DNA from: Leucobacter sp. cx-328
GTDB lineage: Bacteria > Actinomycetota > Actinomycetes > Actinomycetales > Microbacteriaceae
Assembly (NCBI RefSeq): GCF_014530035.1
Contig: NZ_JACVMX010000012.1
Location: 1-60,397 of the forward strand
Direction of reading: 5' to 3'
DNA: 60,397 bases
The notes under the pieces are model-generated. The model saw only the letters and a list, made by a program, of their open reading frames with translations, searched no databases and was not told where the DNA came from. This document shows, piece after piece, positions 51,539-59,775 of the stretch. The position numbers and the translations under genes were made by a program. Position 1 is the stretch's first letter. Each line of letters opens with the position of its first letter.

Positions 51539-52741
51539 TTACTTGCCCTTCTTGCCGTTGTAGTGGGGGTTTTCCCAAATCATTGATCCGCCCTGGCCAA
51601 GGCCGACGCACATGGCGGTGAGGCCGAAACGCACATCGGGGCGCTGCTCGAACTGGCGTGCGAGCTGGATCATCAGGCGTGTGCCCGAAGCCGCGAGCGG
51701 GTGACCGAGCGCGATTGCGCCGCCCCAGGGATTGACGCGCGGATCGTCATCAGCAATACCAAAGTGATCGGTGAACGACAGCACCTGCACGGCAAACGCC
51801 TCGTTGAGTTCGAAAATACCGATGTCGTTGATGGTGAGACCGGCCTTCTTGAGCGCTTTCTCGGTAGAGGGAACCGGGCCAAGACCCATCACCTCGGGCT
51901 GCACGCCAGCGTAGGCGAACGAGACCAGGCGCATCTTCGGCGCGAGGCCGAGTTGCTTCGCAGTATCTGCGCCTGCGAGGAGCGACATGGTCGCGCCGTC
52001 AGTGAGGGGAGAGGACGTGCCAGCGGTCACGCGACCGTGCGGACGGAACGGTGTCTTGAGACCGGCGAGCCCCTCCATCGAAGTCTCGGGGCGTCGGCCC
52101 TCGTCTTCGGTGGCGAGTCCCCAGCCGGCGGCGGATCGGGTGGCAACAGGAACGAGGTCAGCCTGGATGTCACCGCGATCGTACGCAGCCTGAACCTTGT
52201 GCTGGCTGAGCATGCCGAAGCGATCCGCGCGCTCCTTGGTGAGCTGCGGGAAACGGTCGTGCAGACGTTCGGCGGTAACGCCCATGTTCAGGGCATCCGG
52301 GCTCACGAGTTTTTCGGCGATGAAGCGGGGGTTCGGATCCGCATCGAGCCCGAGCGGGTGACGACCCATGTGCTCGACGCCGCCAGCGACCGCGATGTCA
52401 TACTGGCCAGCAATGATCGCTGAACTCAGGAGCGAGGTGACGGTCATGGCGCCGGCACACATGCGATCAAGCGCAAAACCGGGCACGGTCTGGGGGAGGC
52501 CAGCGAGAATGGCCACGGTGCGGCCGAGCGTCAGGCCTTGGTCGCCCTGCTGAGTCGTGGCCGCGATACCGACATCATCGATGCGATCAAGCGGGAGACC
52601 CGGGTTCCGGGCGATGAGTCCCTGCAGTGCCTTGACTGCGAGGTCGTCTGCGCGCGTTCCCGCGTACATGCCCTTGTCGCCAGCGCGTCCGAAGGGAGTG
52701 CGAACTCCGTCAACGAATACGACTTTTCTCATTGCGGCCAC
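51539..52741 (-). CDS. fadA: Acetyl-CoA C-acyltransferase (thiolase)
   Basis: A 400-residue thiolase cleaving 3-ketoacyl-CoA in fatty-acid oxidation. The nucleophilic Cys is in FALDRMCAGAMTV (about residue 92), the His in GHPLAASGTRL and the second Cys in TAMCVGLGQGGSM. The first-domain start VVFVDGVRTPFGR is typical. GTG 52741 is chosen because GGAGG lies 5 nt upstream; the ATG 9 bp further in is the alternative. It heads the fadA-fadJ operon. Confidence 0.93.
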   Translation of the reverse strand: MAAMRKVVFVDGVRTPFGRAGDKGMYAGTRADDLAVKALQGLIARNPGLPLDRIDDVGIAATTQQGDQGLTLGRTVAILAGLPQTVPGFALDRMCAGAMTVTSLLSSAIIAGQYDIAVAGGVEHMGRHPLGLDADPNPRFIAEKLVSPDALNMGVTAERLHDRFPQLTKERADRFGMLSQHKVQAAYDRGDIQADLVPVATRSAAGWGLATEDEGRRPETSMEGLAGLKTPFRPHGRVTAGTSSPLTDGATMSLLAGADTAKQLGLAPKMRLVSFAYAGVQPEVMGLGPVPSTEKALKKAGLTINDIGIFELNEAFAVQVLSFTDHFGIADDDPRVNPWGGAIALGHPLAASGTRLMIQLARQFEQRPDVRFGLTAMCVGLGQGGSMIWENPHYNGKKGK

Positions 52742-52857
52742 TTTGCCTCCATTTGGTGTTGAACCAGGTCGTGCTTCACATCCTAGGAAGCGCGAACTGG
52801 TTCGGTAGAACTCATATGCCTGGTCACTCGAAGTCGAGGCCAGACGCCGTGCAAGCT

Positions 52858-54039
52858 TTATCCCAAGTCTACAAAGGCTGCCGAGATAATTGGTGCGACA
52901 CTAGCAATCTGCCAGGGTCGTGCGCCAAGCTCAGCGAGTCGCGCGGCGATGTTCTCCGGCGTTGCAGGGACCGGGGGATTCCATGCCACGCGACGCACGA
53001 GTGACGGCGTGATGAGGTTCTCGAACGGCATGCTCTGCGCCTCGGCCTCAGCCTCTACGCCTGCGCGTGCTGCTGCGAGACGTGCCGCAGCCTCTGGCGA
53101 CTTTTGCTCCCAGCTGCGGTGATGCGGGATCGCCTCGGGATCACGTGGCTTCGGGCCGGGCACATTGCGCGTGGTCTTGCCAGCGAGAATTGCGTCCCAC
53201 CATCGATTCAGCTCGGTGCGGCTTGCGCGACCGCGGAAAGACTCGAGCTTTGCGAGCTCACCCTTTGACCGTGGGTTTGCTGCGACTGCCGCGACGAGTG
53301 ACGCGTCTGGCACGAGACGGCCAGGCGCAACGTCTTTTTCGCGAGCGAGTCGATCGCGAGAGTTCCACAGTTCACGGGCGACCGCGAGCTGTCGCGGGCC
53401 ACGCAGCTTGCCGCCGCCTGCCAGCTTGCGCCACGGCTCGTCATTCGCCGGCTTGGGAGCCTTCGTACGAACTGCTTCAAACTCCTGATGCGCAATTTCG
53501 AGCTTGTTGCTCGCCTCAAGTTCCCGGTGGACCGCATCACGCAGATCCGGAAGCACGATGACATCGAGCGCAGCGTATTCGAGCCACTCAATCGGCAGCG
53601 GGCGGGTCGACCAATCAACGGCCGAGTGTGCCTTTGCGAGCTTGATGTCGAGCAGTCGCTCAGTGACTGCGCCGAGGCCGACGCGTTCAAAACCGAGCAA
53701 ACGCGATGCAAGCTCGGTGTCGAAGAGCTGCGCAGGCTTCAGGCCGAGTTCTGCGAGGCTCGGTAGATCCTGATCAGCCGAGTGGAGAATCCACTCTTCC
53801 GGGTTAATGAGCTCTGCGAGTGGTTCGAGCGAGTCGAGCTTCGTTGGATCGAAGATGTATGTTCCCGATCCGCGCCGAAACACCTGGACCAGGAATGCGC
53901 GATTGCTGTATCGGAATCCTGAGGCGCGTTCGGTGTCGATGCCGTACGGGCCTTCTCCCGCTGCAAGTTCCTTCAGGGCCGTCGCGAGCGACCACTTGTC
54001 GCCAACGTTCGTCCAGGTTGCCAGGTCTGTCTTAGTCAC
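52858..54039 (-). CDS. rnd: Ribonuclease D / HRDC-domain 3'-5' exonuclease
   Basis: A 393-residue DEDD-type exoribonuclease involved in RNA 3' processing. Exo I is YGIDTERASG (Asp, Glu), Exo II is ILHSADQDLPSLAELG and Exo III is WLEYAALDVIVLPDLRD (Tyr, Asp). An HRDC domain of about 80 residues follows near 215-295, then a conserved actinobacterial C-terminus. GTG 54037-54039 overlaps the end of the DUF3000 gene by 8 bp, so the pair is coupled. The frame runs upstream to 54354 only as a shadow of the DUF3000 gene. Confidence 0.9.
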   Translation of the reverse strand: MTKTDLATWTNVGDKWSLATALKELAAGEGPYGIDTERASGFRYSNRAFLVQVFRRGSGTYIFDPTKLDSLEPLAELINPEEWILHSADQDLPSLAELGLKPAQLFDTELASRLLGFERVGLGAVTERLLDIKLAKAHSAVDWSTRPLPIEWLEYAALDVIVLPDLRDAVHRELEASNKLEIAHQEFEAVRTKAPKPANDEPWRKLAGGGKLRGPRQLAVARELWNSRDRLAREKDVAPGRLVPDASLVAAVAANPRSKGELAKLESFRGRASRTELNRWWDAILAGKTTRNVPGPKPRDPEAIPHHRSWEQKSPEAAARLAAARAGVEAEAEAQSMPFENLITPSLVRRVAWNPPVPATPENIAARLAELGARPWQIASVAPIISAAFVDLG

Positions 54040-54649
54040 GCCCGCCTGCTCGCATCCGCAGCCGGTGGGCTGCAATCGAATCGATGCCCTCTTCGTGAGG
54101 GAGCCCTGCCAGGAGGCAGAGTAGTTCAGACCAGGCCTCGGCATGAACGGCAAAGTCGTCGCCGAGTGGCGTCCACGATGCCCGCAGCTCAAGGTGGGCA
54201 CCGTCGCCCTGCCCCTCAAGCGTGCCGAAGCCGCTCGAGAGCACCTTCGTCGCTGTCCCAGAAATAAACGTATACTCGGCGGATCGCGCCGCCAGCGCAT
54301 CAAGCAACCACGACCACGCCACGTCGGAGATGAACGGGTCGACGCCAATCTCAAGCTCGAGCGGGGCCTGCGCGTAACAAATGACGCGGAACTCGCCGCC
54401 CCACTCTTCTATGGCGTCTGGATCATGCAGGAGCACCAAGCGCCCCACCCCAAAGCCAGATTCAACTGCCGCAGAATCATCGGTCAAGTCATGCTGCTTC
54501 AAGCCGCCCGCGAGTGCGAATGACTCGGGGGCGATGCTCTCTGGCGCTGGTGTCTCACGGATCGCCAGCTCTTCGCGCAGGTCGGCGTGCCGCAGCTGTT
54601 CAACTGCCTCAGCAAACCTTCGCGAGAAACTTGGGGGTGTTGGGGTCAC
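54032..54649 (-). CDS. DUF3000 family protein
   Basis: A 205-residue cytosolic protein. Recognised stretches are FAEAVEQLRHADLREELAIRETPAPE and the central FRVICYAQAPLELEIGVDPFI. The family lies upstream of the RNase D gene in actinobacteria and its role is unknown. The GTG start has no Shine-Dalgarno; TAGTCT stands 6 nt upstream. It overlaps the rnd start by 8 bp. Confidence 0.9.
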   Translation of the reverse strand: MTPTPPSFSRRFAEAVEQLRHADLREELAIRETPAPESIAPESFALAGGLKQHDLTDDSAAVESGFGVGRLVLLHDPDAIEEWGGEFRVICYAQAPLELEIGVDPFISDVAWSWLLDALAARSAEYTFISGTATKVLSSGFGTLEGQGDGAHLELRASWTPLGDDFAVHAEAWSELLCLLAGLPHEEGIDSIAAHRLRMRAGGRD

Positions 54650-54655
54650 AGGGGA

Positions 54656-54661
54656 AGACTA
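54656..54661 (-). promoter_or_regulatory. Leaderless-type -10 (TAGTCT) of the DUF3000-rnd operon
   Basis: On the minus strand TAGTCT is followed by TCCCCT and the GTG at 54649. Confidence 0.5.
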
Positions 54662-54731
54662 GAGTTTGCTGTGAAAGAGTTCGGATTGCCACGCCGAACG
54701 CGTTCGAAACGTTAGAGAGTGGGTCCCAGGT

Positions 54732-55907
54732 ATGGGCAATCGCCGCGGAATCATCGCTGGAGCTGTCGCTGCGGGTGTTGTTGGTGCTGCCGCCATTGGT
54801 GGCATCGTTGCTGGCGCAACGGTGCTGGCTCGGCGCGCAGTGGAAGGAGAGCGGCTCACCGAAGATCCGCTCGAGGTCGTAAATGTTGGCGAGGCAAAAG
54901 GGTTTCCAGCCGTCGTGTTGAGCGGAGTTGGCGCCGGACTGCGTGGCGATTACACGCTACTTTTGGCGCAGGACACGATCCGCGCCCGAGTCGGCAAGGT
55001 GCTAGGGCGCGAATCCGGCAACGTGGTTCGCGAGCTGCTTGCCGTCGATCGAGGTGAGCTCCGTCCTGGGCTTCGCGGCAGGCTGACCGGTTGGTGGTAC
55101 GCCGATCCGGGAGAACTCGGTTTGCGCGTCGAGGAGATTAGCTACCCGACCGAGCTTGGTGAAGCGAAAGCGTGGGTGATCCGCCCGAAGTTCCCACGGA
55201 AGAAACGGTGGGCAGTACACGTCCACGGTCGGGGCGCCGAACCGGTCGAAACACTGCGCGGCGTATTGCCGCTCGCCCGTGCCGGCGTCACGAGCCTCGT
55301 GATTGCGTACCGGGGCGACGAAGGTGCGCCCGCGAGCGCGAATGGGCGCTTTGGGCTCGGTGTTTCTGAATCCCGTGACGTGGAAGCCGCGATCGCAGAA
55401 GCGCGTCGCCGCGGAGCAGAGCGGGTCACGCTCGTTGGCTGGTCGATGGGCGGTACAGCCTGCATGCTGGCGATGCAGCGGGGTGCGCACCGTGACGTGA
55501 TCGACGGCATCCTGCTTGATTCGCCTGCGCTTGACTGGCCTGACGTGCTGCGAGTCCATGCTCGTGCAGCTGGTGCTCCCGCGCCGCTCGCTGACATCGG
55601 CCTCGAGCTTTTGCGTAACAATGTCGTGAAGTCTGGCGTCGAAGACGGGTTGGACGCTGGGTCGCTGGTACCCGAACGATTTGCCCGCGATCTCGATGTG
55701 CCGGTGATGATTCAGGCGAGCCGTGGCGATGGCTACGTGCCGAGCACCGGCGCGGAACGCCTTGCGCAGCTGCGTTCAGACCTCGTTGAGCTGCGTCTCG
55801 TCGACAAAGCAAAGCACGTGCGGCTGTGGAACATGGATCGTGACGGCTGGGAGGACGCGGCCTTCCGCTTTGCCTCAACGCTGCCGCGCCCCGCATTCCG
55901 CGGTTAG
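54732..55907 (+). CDS. Alpha/beta hydrolase with N-terminal membrane anchor
   Basis: A 391-residue protein. Residues 8-34 (GIIAGAVAAGVVGAAAIGGI on) form a hydrophobic anchor or uncleaved signal. The hydrolase core has the oxyanion segment WAVHVHGRGAE, nucleophile GWSMGGTACML (Ser near 238), ASRGDGYVPS with the acid and AKHVRLWNMD with the His, so the triad is complete. The substrate may be a peptide or ester; relatives are often called prolyl oligopeptidase-like. It is divergent from DUF3000 and followed at 64 bp by the ATPase gene. Confidence 0.85.
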   Translation: MGNRRGIIAGAVAAGVVGAAAIGGIVAGATVLARRAVEGERLTEDPLEVVNVGEAKGFPAVVLSGVGAGLRGDYTLLLAQDTIRARVGKVLGRESGNVVRELLAVDRGELRPGLRGRLTGWWYADPGELGLRVEEISYPTELGEAKAWVIRPKFPRKKRWAVHVHGRGAEPVETLRGVLPLARAGVTSLVIAYRGDEGAPASANGRFGLGVSESRDVEAAIAEARRRGAERVTLVGWSMGGTACMLAMQRGAHRDVIDGILLDSPALDWPDVLRVHARAAGAPAPLADIGLELLRNNVVKSGVEDGLDAGSLVPERFARDLDVPVMIQASRGDGYVPSTGAERLAQLRSDLVELRLVDKAKHVRLWNMDRDGWEDAAFRFASTLPRPAFRG

Positions 55908-55958
55908 TCGCTGCGAACGGAGCGCTGTCGTGGGTAGTCCTCGGCGGCGCTCCGGCGC

Positions 55959-55964
55959 TAGACT
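55959..55964 (+). promoter_or_regulatory. Leaderless-type -10 (TAGACT) of the AFG1-like ATPase gene
   Basis: TAGACT is followed by TGCAGGG and the ATG at 55972. Confidence 0.45.
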
Positions 55965-55971
55965 TGCAGGG

Positions 55972-57042
55972 ATGTCTGCCAACGAATTGCACAGCACTGC
56001 CCGGATCGTAGATCGACGCCCAGCAATCTCAGGAACTGAGCTTGTTGCTTCACTCGTTCCGCCCCCGCAGTTCGACCATGCCTCCTTCGAGTCGTACCGA
56101 CCTGATGATCGCTACCCCTCGCAGGCGGAAGCGCGTGACACGCTTGACGCGTTCTCGAAGCCTGCCGCAGCAACGCGCAGCGGTGGTGGCGGATTCTTCG
56201 GTTTCGGCCGCAAGAAAGACAAGGGGCCAGCGGCGGCTGCGCCCGCGAAGCCCGGCGTCTACCTTGACGGTGGATTCGGCGTTGGTAAGACCCACCTCCT
56301 TGCGGCGACCTGGCACGCGACCGCCGGGCGGAAGTACTTCGGCACCTTCATCCAGTTCACCGCGCTCGTCGGCGCGCTTGGCTACGAGGGCGCGCTCAAT
56401 GTGCTCCGTGGGGCGAAGCTCATCTGCATTGATGAGTTCGAGCTTGATGATCCGGGTGACACGATGCTCATGACCCGCCTGATTGGTGATCTCACCGCGT
56501 CAGGCTCGCGGATCGTTGCCACCTCAAACACCCCACCCAACGCCCTCGGCGAGGGGCGTTTTGCGGCTGCAGACTTCATGCGTGAGATCCAGGCGATGTC
56601 TGATCGCTTCGCGACGATCCGCATCGATGGTGTGGACTACCGTCAGCGTGACCTCGAGAGCGACGCCATTGCGTTGAGCGACGAGGCGTACCAGTTCGCT
56701 GTGGCTGACGCTGCGGCCTCAGGCAACCGTATGACTGACGATGTTTTCGGCGAGCTCATCGAGCACCTCGCGACCGTGCACCCCTCAAGCTACGTCGGTC
56801 TGCTTGCTGGCGTTGACGCACTCGGCATTCGCGACGTGCACGAGATCACTGACCAGTCGTCTGCACTGCGCTTCGTTGCGTTCATTGACCGTGTCTACGA
56901 TGCGCAGATTCCCATCAGCGCGACCGGTATCCCGCTCACGAATATCTTCGGCGGCGGAATGATCGACGGCGGCTATCGCAAGAAGTACCAGCGTTGCCAG
57001 TCGCGTCTCAACGCGCTGACTGCTGCCACGATCGAAGCGTAG
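55972..57042 (+). CDS. zapE: ZapE/AFG1-family ATPase
   Basis: A 356-residue AAA+ type P-loop protein. Walker A is LDGGFGVGKTHLLAA near 104-118, Walker B is KLICIDEFELDDP near 149-161 and sensor 1 is RIVATSNTPPNALG. ZapE in proteobacteria acts at the division ring, and AFG1 in mitochondria acts on respiratory proteins. An insert FFGFGRKKDKGPAAA near 80 is basic and lineage-specific. Actinobacterial members are usually called cell division protein ZapE; the role is inferred. The PemK-like gene follows at 9 bp. Confidence 0.88.
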   Translation: MSANELHSTARIVDRRPAISGTELVASLVPPPQFDHASFESYRPDDRYPSQAEARDTLDAFSKPAAATRSGGGGFFGFGRKKDKGPAAAAPAKPGVYLDGGFGVGKTHLLAATWHATAGRKYFGTFIQFTALVGALGYEGALNVLRGAKLICIDEFELDDPGDTMLMTRLIGDLTASGSRIVATSNTPPNALGEGRFAAADFMREIQAMSDRFATIRIDGVDYRQRDLESDAIALSDEAYQFAVADAAASGNRMTDDVFGELIEHLATVHPSSYVGLLAGVDALGIRDVHEITDQSSALRFVAFIDRVYDAQIPISATGIPLTNIFGGGMIDGGYRKKYQRCQSRLNALTAATIEA

Positions 57043-57051
57043 CCTCGCGGC

Positions 57052-57666
57052 ATGTGGACTGATCTCGCTCGGAAGCTCCTCGATATCCTCCTGCCGGGGG
57101 AGAAGCGGCGATCTTCGAAGCCTTCGTCGCGACCGGGCGCGCGCACGAGTGCGGGCACGATCCCGGGACAGCCGGGCGGGCGCGGATCAGCCAAGCCCGG
57201 ACCCAGCCCACGCCCGAGCGCAGGTGCTGCGAACGACGCTCTCGTTCCTGGTCGGGACGGCGACGCAGACAGCATTACGCGTGATCTGACGCGGGCAGAA
57301 GCCGAGTCGCTGCGATTCGAGTATTCGCCCCAGCGCGACGGCGACCCCGATCCCGGCGAGGTCGTCTGGACGTGGGTGCCCTACGCAGAGAACGATGGGC
57401 GCGGAAAGGACCGTCCCGTCCTGATTCTCGGTCGCGTGAGCGCTACCGCGCTCGCTGGCTGCTATCTCAGCACTAAGCAACATCGTGATTTTGTGCCGGT
57501 GGGTACCGGTGGCTGGGATCCGCAGCATCGCCCGAGCTATCTCTCGCCTGAACGCCTCTTGCGCGTCACTCACTCTGGTATGCGCCGTGAGGGGCATGAG
57601 ATCGATCGCGAAACCTTTATTGCGGCAGCTACAGTTGTGGCCCGCACCCACCACTTGCGCGGTTAG
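57052..57666 (+). CDS. PemK/MazF-family toxin-like protein with Ser/Pro-rich N-terminus
   Basis: A 204-residue protein. A short hydrophobic start (MWTDLARKLLDILLP) is followed by about 60 Ser/Pro/Gly-rich residues, then the PemK/MazF beta-barrel from about 100: DPDPGEVVWTWVPYAENDGRGKDRPVLILG. No antitoxin gene lies next to it; the gene directly upstream (9 bp) encodes the ZapE-like ATPase. It may be a domesticated MazF relative rather than a toxin. This type is common in Microbacteriaceae genomes as type II TA PemK/MazF family. RNase activity is not proven. Confidence 0.8.
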   Translation: MWTDLARKLLDILLPGEKRRSSKPSSRPGARTSAGTIPGQPGGRGSAKPGPSPRPSAGAANDALVPGRDGDADSITRDLTRAEAESLRFEYSPQRDGDPDPGEVVWTWVPYAENDGRGKDRPVLILGRVSATALAGCYLSTKQHRDFVPVGTGGWDPQHRPSYLSPERLLRVTHSGMRREGHEIDRETFIAAATVVARTHHLRG

Positions 57667-57695
57667 TGCGGGCCACACTGGCTCACTGTTGATCG

Positions 57696-58484
57696 CTACA
57701 TCGTGGTGATCTCGCCGCGGTTGGGTGCCTTGATATCGGTGTCTTCGCCCCACTTGCTGTAGTCAAGGGTCGATACGCCGGTGCCAAGATCCATGATGAT
57801 GCGGCGTGGCAGGTCATCGGGACCAACGTACAACTTGTATTCGACGCTCTTGCCGAGCGCGAGGAGTTCCTCTGGGCCGATTGCTTCGATCTGTCCGGTG
57901 CTTGTGAGGAGCTTCTCTGGATCGAGCGAGAGCGTGTACTCGGTCGTCTTCACGCCATCGATCTTCTCGCCACTACCGGTCTTCTTGAGTGACTGCAGTG
58001 CGCCTTCAAACGCCGCAAACTGTGCGGCAGGGTCTGTCTGTGCGGTGAGATCATCAATGTTCAGCGCCCCAGACTGGTCTTGCGAAACCTCAACCCACTT
58101 GTCGGCGGTGACCTCGCCGAGCGACATGTAGACCTTTCCCTTGATGAGTTTGAGCTCCGCGGTTGTGGAGGTGTTTTCATCAACGGGCATGTCCATGAGC
58201 ATGTGCATGCGTAGGTCATTCGAGTTCTCTGAGAACTCCATGTCTGCGCTCGCGGTGATCTCAGAACCCTGGCCTTCAATCTTGGTTTCCAGGTGTGCGG
58301 ATCCCGAGCGGAGCTGCGCCGCGCTGATTCGATTCACAAAGTTCTCGGCGGTGAGCTCGGTGCCGATCTCGGCCTCGGAGACGGTGTCTGCGGGGCTTGT
58401 GCCTGCGCCGGAACAGCCAGTGAGGCTCAGGCCAGCAACGAGGGCGAGGGACGCGAACACAGTGCGTTTCTTGAAAGAAGCCAT
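57696..58484 (-). CDS. LppX/LprAFG-like lipoprotein
   Basis: A 262-residue secreted lipoprotein. The signal peptide ends in lipobox LTGC with Cys near 24. The mature part has the LppX_LprAFG-like profile: ELTAENFVNRISAAQLRSGSAHL near the start, VYMSLGEVTADKWVEVS, and GEKIDGVKTTEYTLSLDPEKLL. Such proteins bind or carry lipids at the envelope. The ATG at 58484 has no Shine-Dalgarno but TACACT lies 7 nt upstream. It converges with the PemK-like gene with 29 bp between. Confidence 0.85.
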   Translation of the reverse strand: MASFKKRTVFASLALVAGLSLTGCSGAGTSPADTVSEAEIGTELTAENFVNRISAAQLRSGSAHLETKIEGQGSEITASADMEFSENSNDLRMHMLMDMPVDENTSTTAELKLIKGKVYMSLGEVTADKWVEVSQDQSGALNIDDLTAQTDPAAQFAAFEGALQSLKKTGSGEKIDGVKTTEYTLSLDPEKLLTSTGQIEAIGPEELLALGKSVEYKLYVGPDDLPRRIIMDLGTGVSTLDYSKWGEDTDIKAPNRGEITTM

Positions 58485-58491
58485 GTGCGTA

Positions 58492-58497
58492 AGTGTA
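58492..58497 (-). promoter_or_regulatory. Leaderless-type -10 (TACACT) of the lipoprotein gene
   Basis: On the minus strand TACACT is followed by TACGCAC and the ATG at 58484. Confidence 0.5.
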
Positions 58498-58591
58498 TTG
58501 GGGCGCGGTTTGGCTGGCCTGAGTGTGAGGTGGTTTGAGCGGATTGGTAGGTGTGCGCGTAGCAAATGGCTGAGAGGCCGAAGCTGATTTA

Positions 58592-58668
58592 CCGAAGATA
58601 TGTAATCGGCCGTCAATATGCTGTTTGGAGCCGAATTCACCATATTTTCGGCAGAATGCATATCTACG
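58592..58668. repeat. Repeat family B, copy 2 (inverted relative to copy 1)
   Basis: On the minus strand it begins CGTAGATATGC, then CCGAAAATATGGTGAATTC, then CAAACAGCATATTGACG, and ends near CATATCTTCGG, matching the order of copy 1 at 49171. The 374-bp gap 58485-58858 otherwise holds only the lipoprotein promoter and the terminator of the ABM gene. Confidence 0.75.
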
Positions 58669-58712
58669 AAAACCTCGGGTGGGCTTGAGGTAGCGGGCCT
58701 CTTCCGAAAGAG

Positions 58713-58741
58713 AAAACCCCAGACAGAAGTCTGGGGTTTTT
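58713..58741 (-). terminator. Terminator of the ABM-domain gene
   Basis: AAAACCCCAGAC pairs with GTCTGGGGTTTT around loop AGAA. T-rich on both exits; it lies downstream of the ABM gene on minus. Confidence 0.8.
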
Positions 58742-58858
58742 GCTGTGCGAGCTATTTGGTCTAATCAGCATGCGACTTTCGAAGCGAGAGGCAAAATGAG
58801 TGGACAGTATCCCGATCTTTTCGCATCCTGAAGTGATTAATCAGACAGCGCCATGCGG

Positions 58859-59158
58859 TCAGTCGTGATCCGTGAACGCTGGCCGCATCTGAAGATAGGT
58901 ATTCGCGCTGCGCTGGTACGCATCTATTTGTGGAACAAGGCGCTGAAAGTGCTCAGAAGCGCAATGAAGATCGAGGGCCTCACGATCCGGCCATTCCTCA
59001 ACGAAAATGAAGTGCCCCGGATCCTCATCGTCAACGAAGAGTTCATAGGAGACGTTGAGCGGCTCCGCACGCGTAAGCTCGACGAGCTCACGGTACAGCG
59101 GCATCACGATATCTACGGCATCGAGTCGGATGAAGTCCTGGGCAATCATTTTCAGCAT
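58859..59158 (-). CDS. Antibiotic biosynthesis monooxygenase (ABM) domain protein
   Basis: A small protein of about 99 residues with the ABM ferredoxin-like fold: MIAQDFIRLDAVDIVMPLYRELVELTRAEP, SYELFVDDEDPGHFIFVEEWPDREAL with the diagnostic FVEEW, and LDLHCASEHFQRLVP. Homologues include quinol monooxygenase YgiN and autoinducer-handling LsrG. No clear ribosome site is seen, so the start is uncertain; codons at 59149 and 59200 are alternatives. The gene stands alone, followed by a terminator and preceded by tRNA genes. Confidence 0.82.
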   Translation of the reverse strand: MLKMIAQDFIRLDAVDIVMPLYRELVELTRAEPLNVSYELFVDDEDPGHFIFVEEWPDREALDLHCASEHFQRLVPQIDAYQRSANTYLQMRPAFTDHD

Positions 59159-59308
59159 GATGAACCCAGTCTCGCAGGATTCCCCGCTGCAAGCTGCCAA
59201 GTATCCCTGTGATCTGCCGGGGTCGACCTGGATCCGCCGGAAATCGCCTGTGTTACACCCGGGGGAGTCGAGCTTCAGTCGACGGCTACGTGAATCAGAG
59301 AAAACAAG

Positions 59309-59335
59309 AAACCCCCGGCTATAGAACCGGGGGTT
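59309..59335 (-). terminator. Terminator of tRNA-Val (GAC)
   Basis: AAACCCCCGG pairs with CCGGGGGTTT across 8 nt; on minus it continues TTCTTGTTTTC. It lies 6 bp past the tRNA 3' end. Confidence 0.85.
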
Positions 59336-59341
59336 TGTCTG

Positions 59342-59413
59342 TGCGCGATACTGGGATCGAACCAGTGACCCCTTCCGTGTCAGGGAAGTGCGCTACCGCT
59401 GCGCCAATCGCGC
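59342..59413 (-). tRNA. tRNA-Val (anticodon GAC)
   Basis: Minus-strand acceptor GCGCGAU pairs with AUCGCGC; the T loop is GUUCGAUCC and the anticodon loop CUGACAC gives GAC. CCA is not encoded. Confidence 0.95.
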
Positions 59414-59475
59414 CAATGTTATTGGCGAGTTTCGAGTGAAACTCAGGAGAATGATCAGAAACTCTTTTCATTCAG

Positions 59476-59548
59476 AGCGGATGACGAGATTCGAACTCGC
59501 GACCCTCACCTTGGCAAGGTGATGCGCTACCAGCTGCGCTACATCCGC
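59476..59548 (-). tRNA. tRNA-Gly (anticodon GCC)
   Basis: Minus-strand acceptor GCGGAUG pairs with CAUCCGC; the T loop is GUUCGAAUC and the anticodon loop UUGCCAA gives GCC. CCA is not encoded. It is 62 bp upstream of the tRNA-Val and probably co-transcribed with it. Confidence 0.95.
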
Positions 59549-59775
59549 ATGTCTTTCAGGCCATCGTTTCCTTTGCCCTGCGACTTGAATAACTATAGAG
59601 GTGACATGAAGGGTGCGCACAATTAGGCCAAATTCGGGCGCGTCGCAGAACGTGCCATTGGTGAAAGGAACAACGGGGTCTATGGGGGTTCCTTGTCTTG
59701 TGTGAGTATTGAGAAGAGGGAAAGGTTGCGCACGCGCGGCGCACGGCTCCGACCGGTGCGTGCGAGGAGGCATTC

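Noticed and set aside
52858..54354. A 498-residue RNase D with an N-terminal extension
   Set aside because: The first 105 codons are a shadow of the DUF3000 gene; the GTG at 54039 gives the family start.
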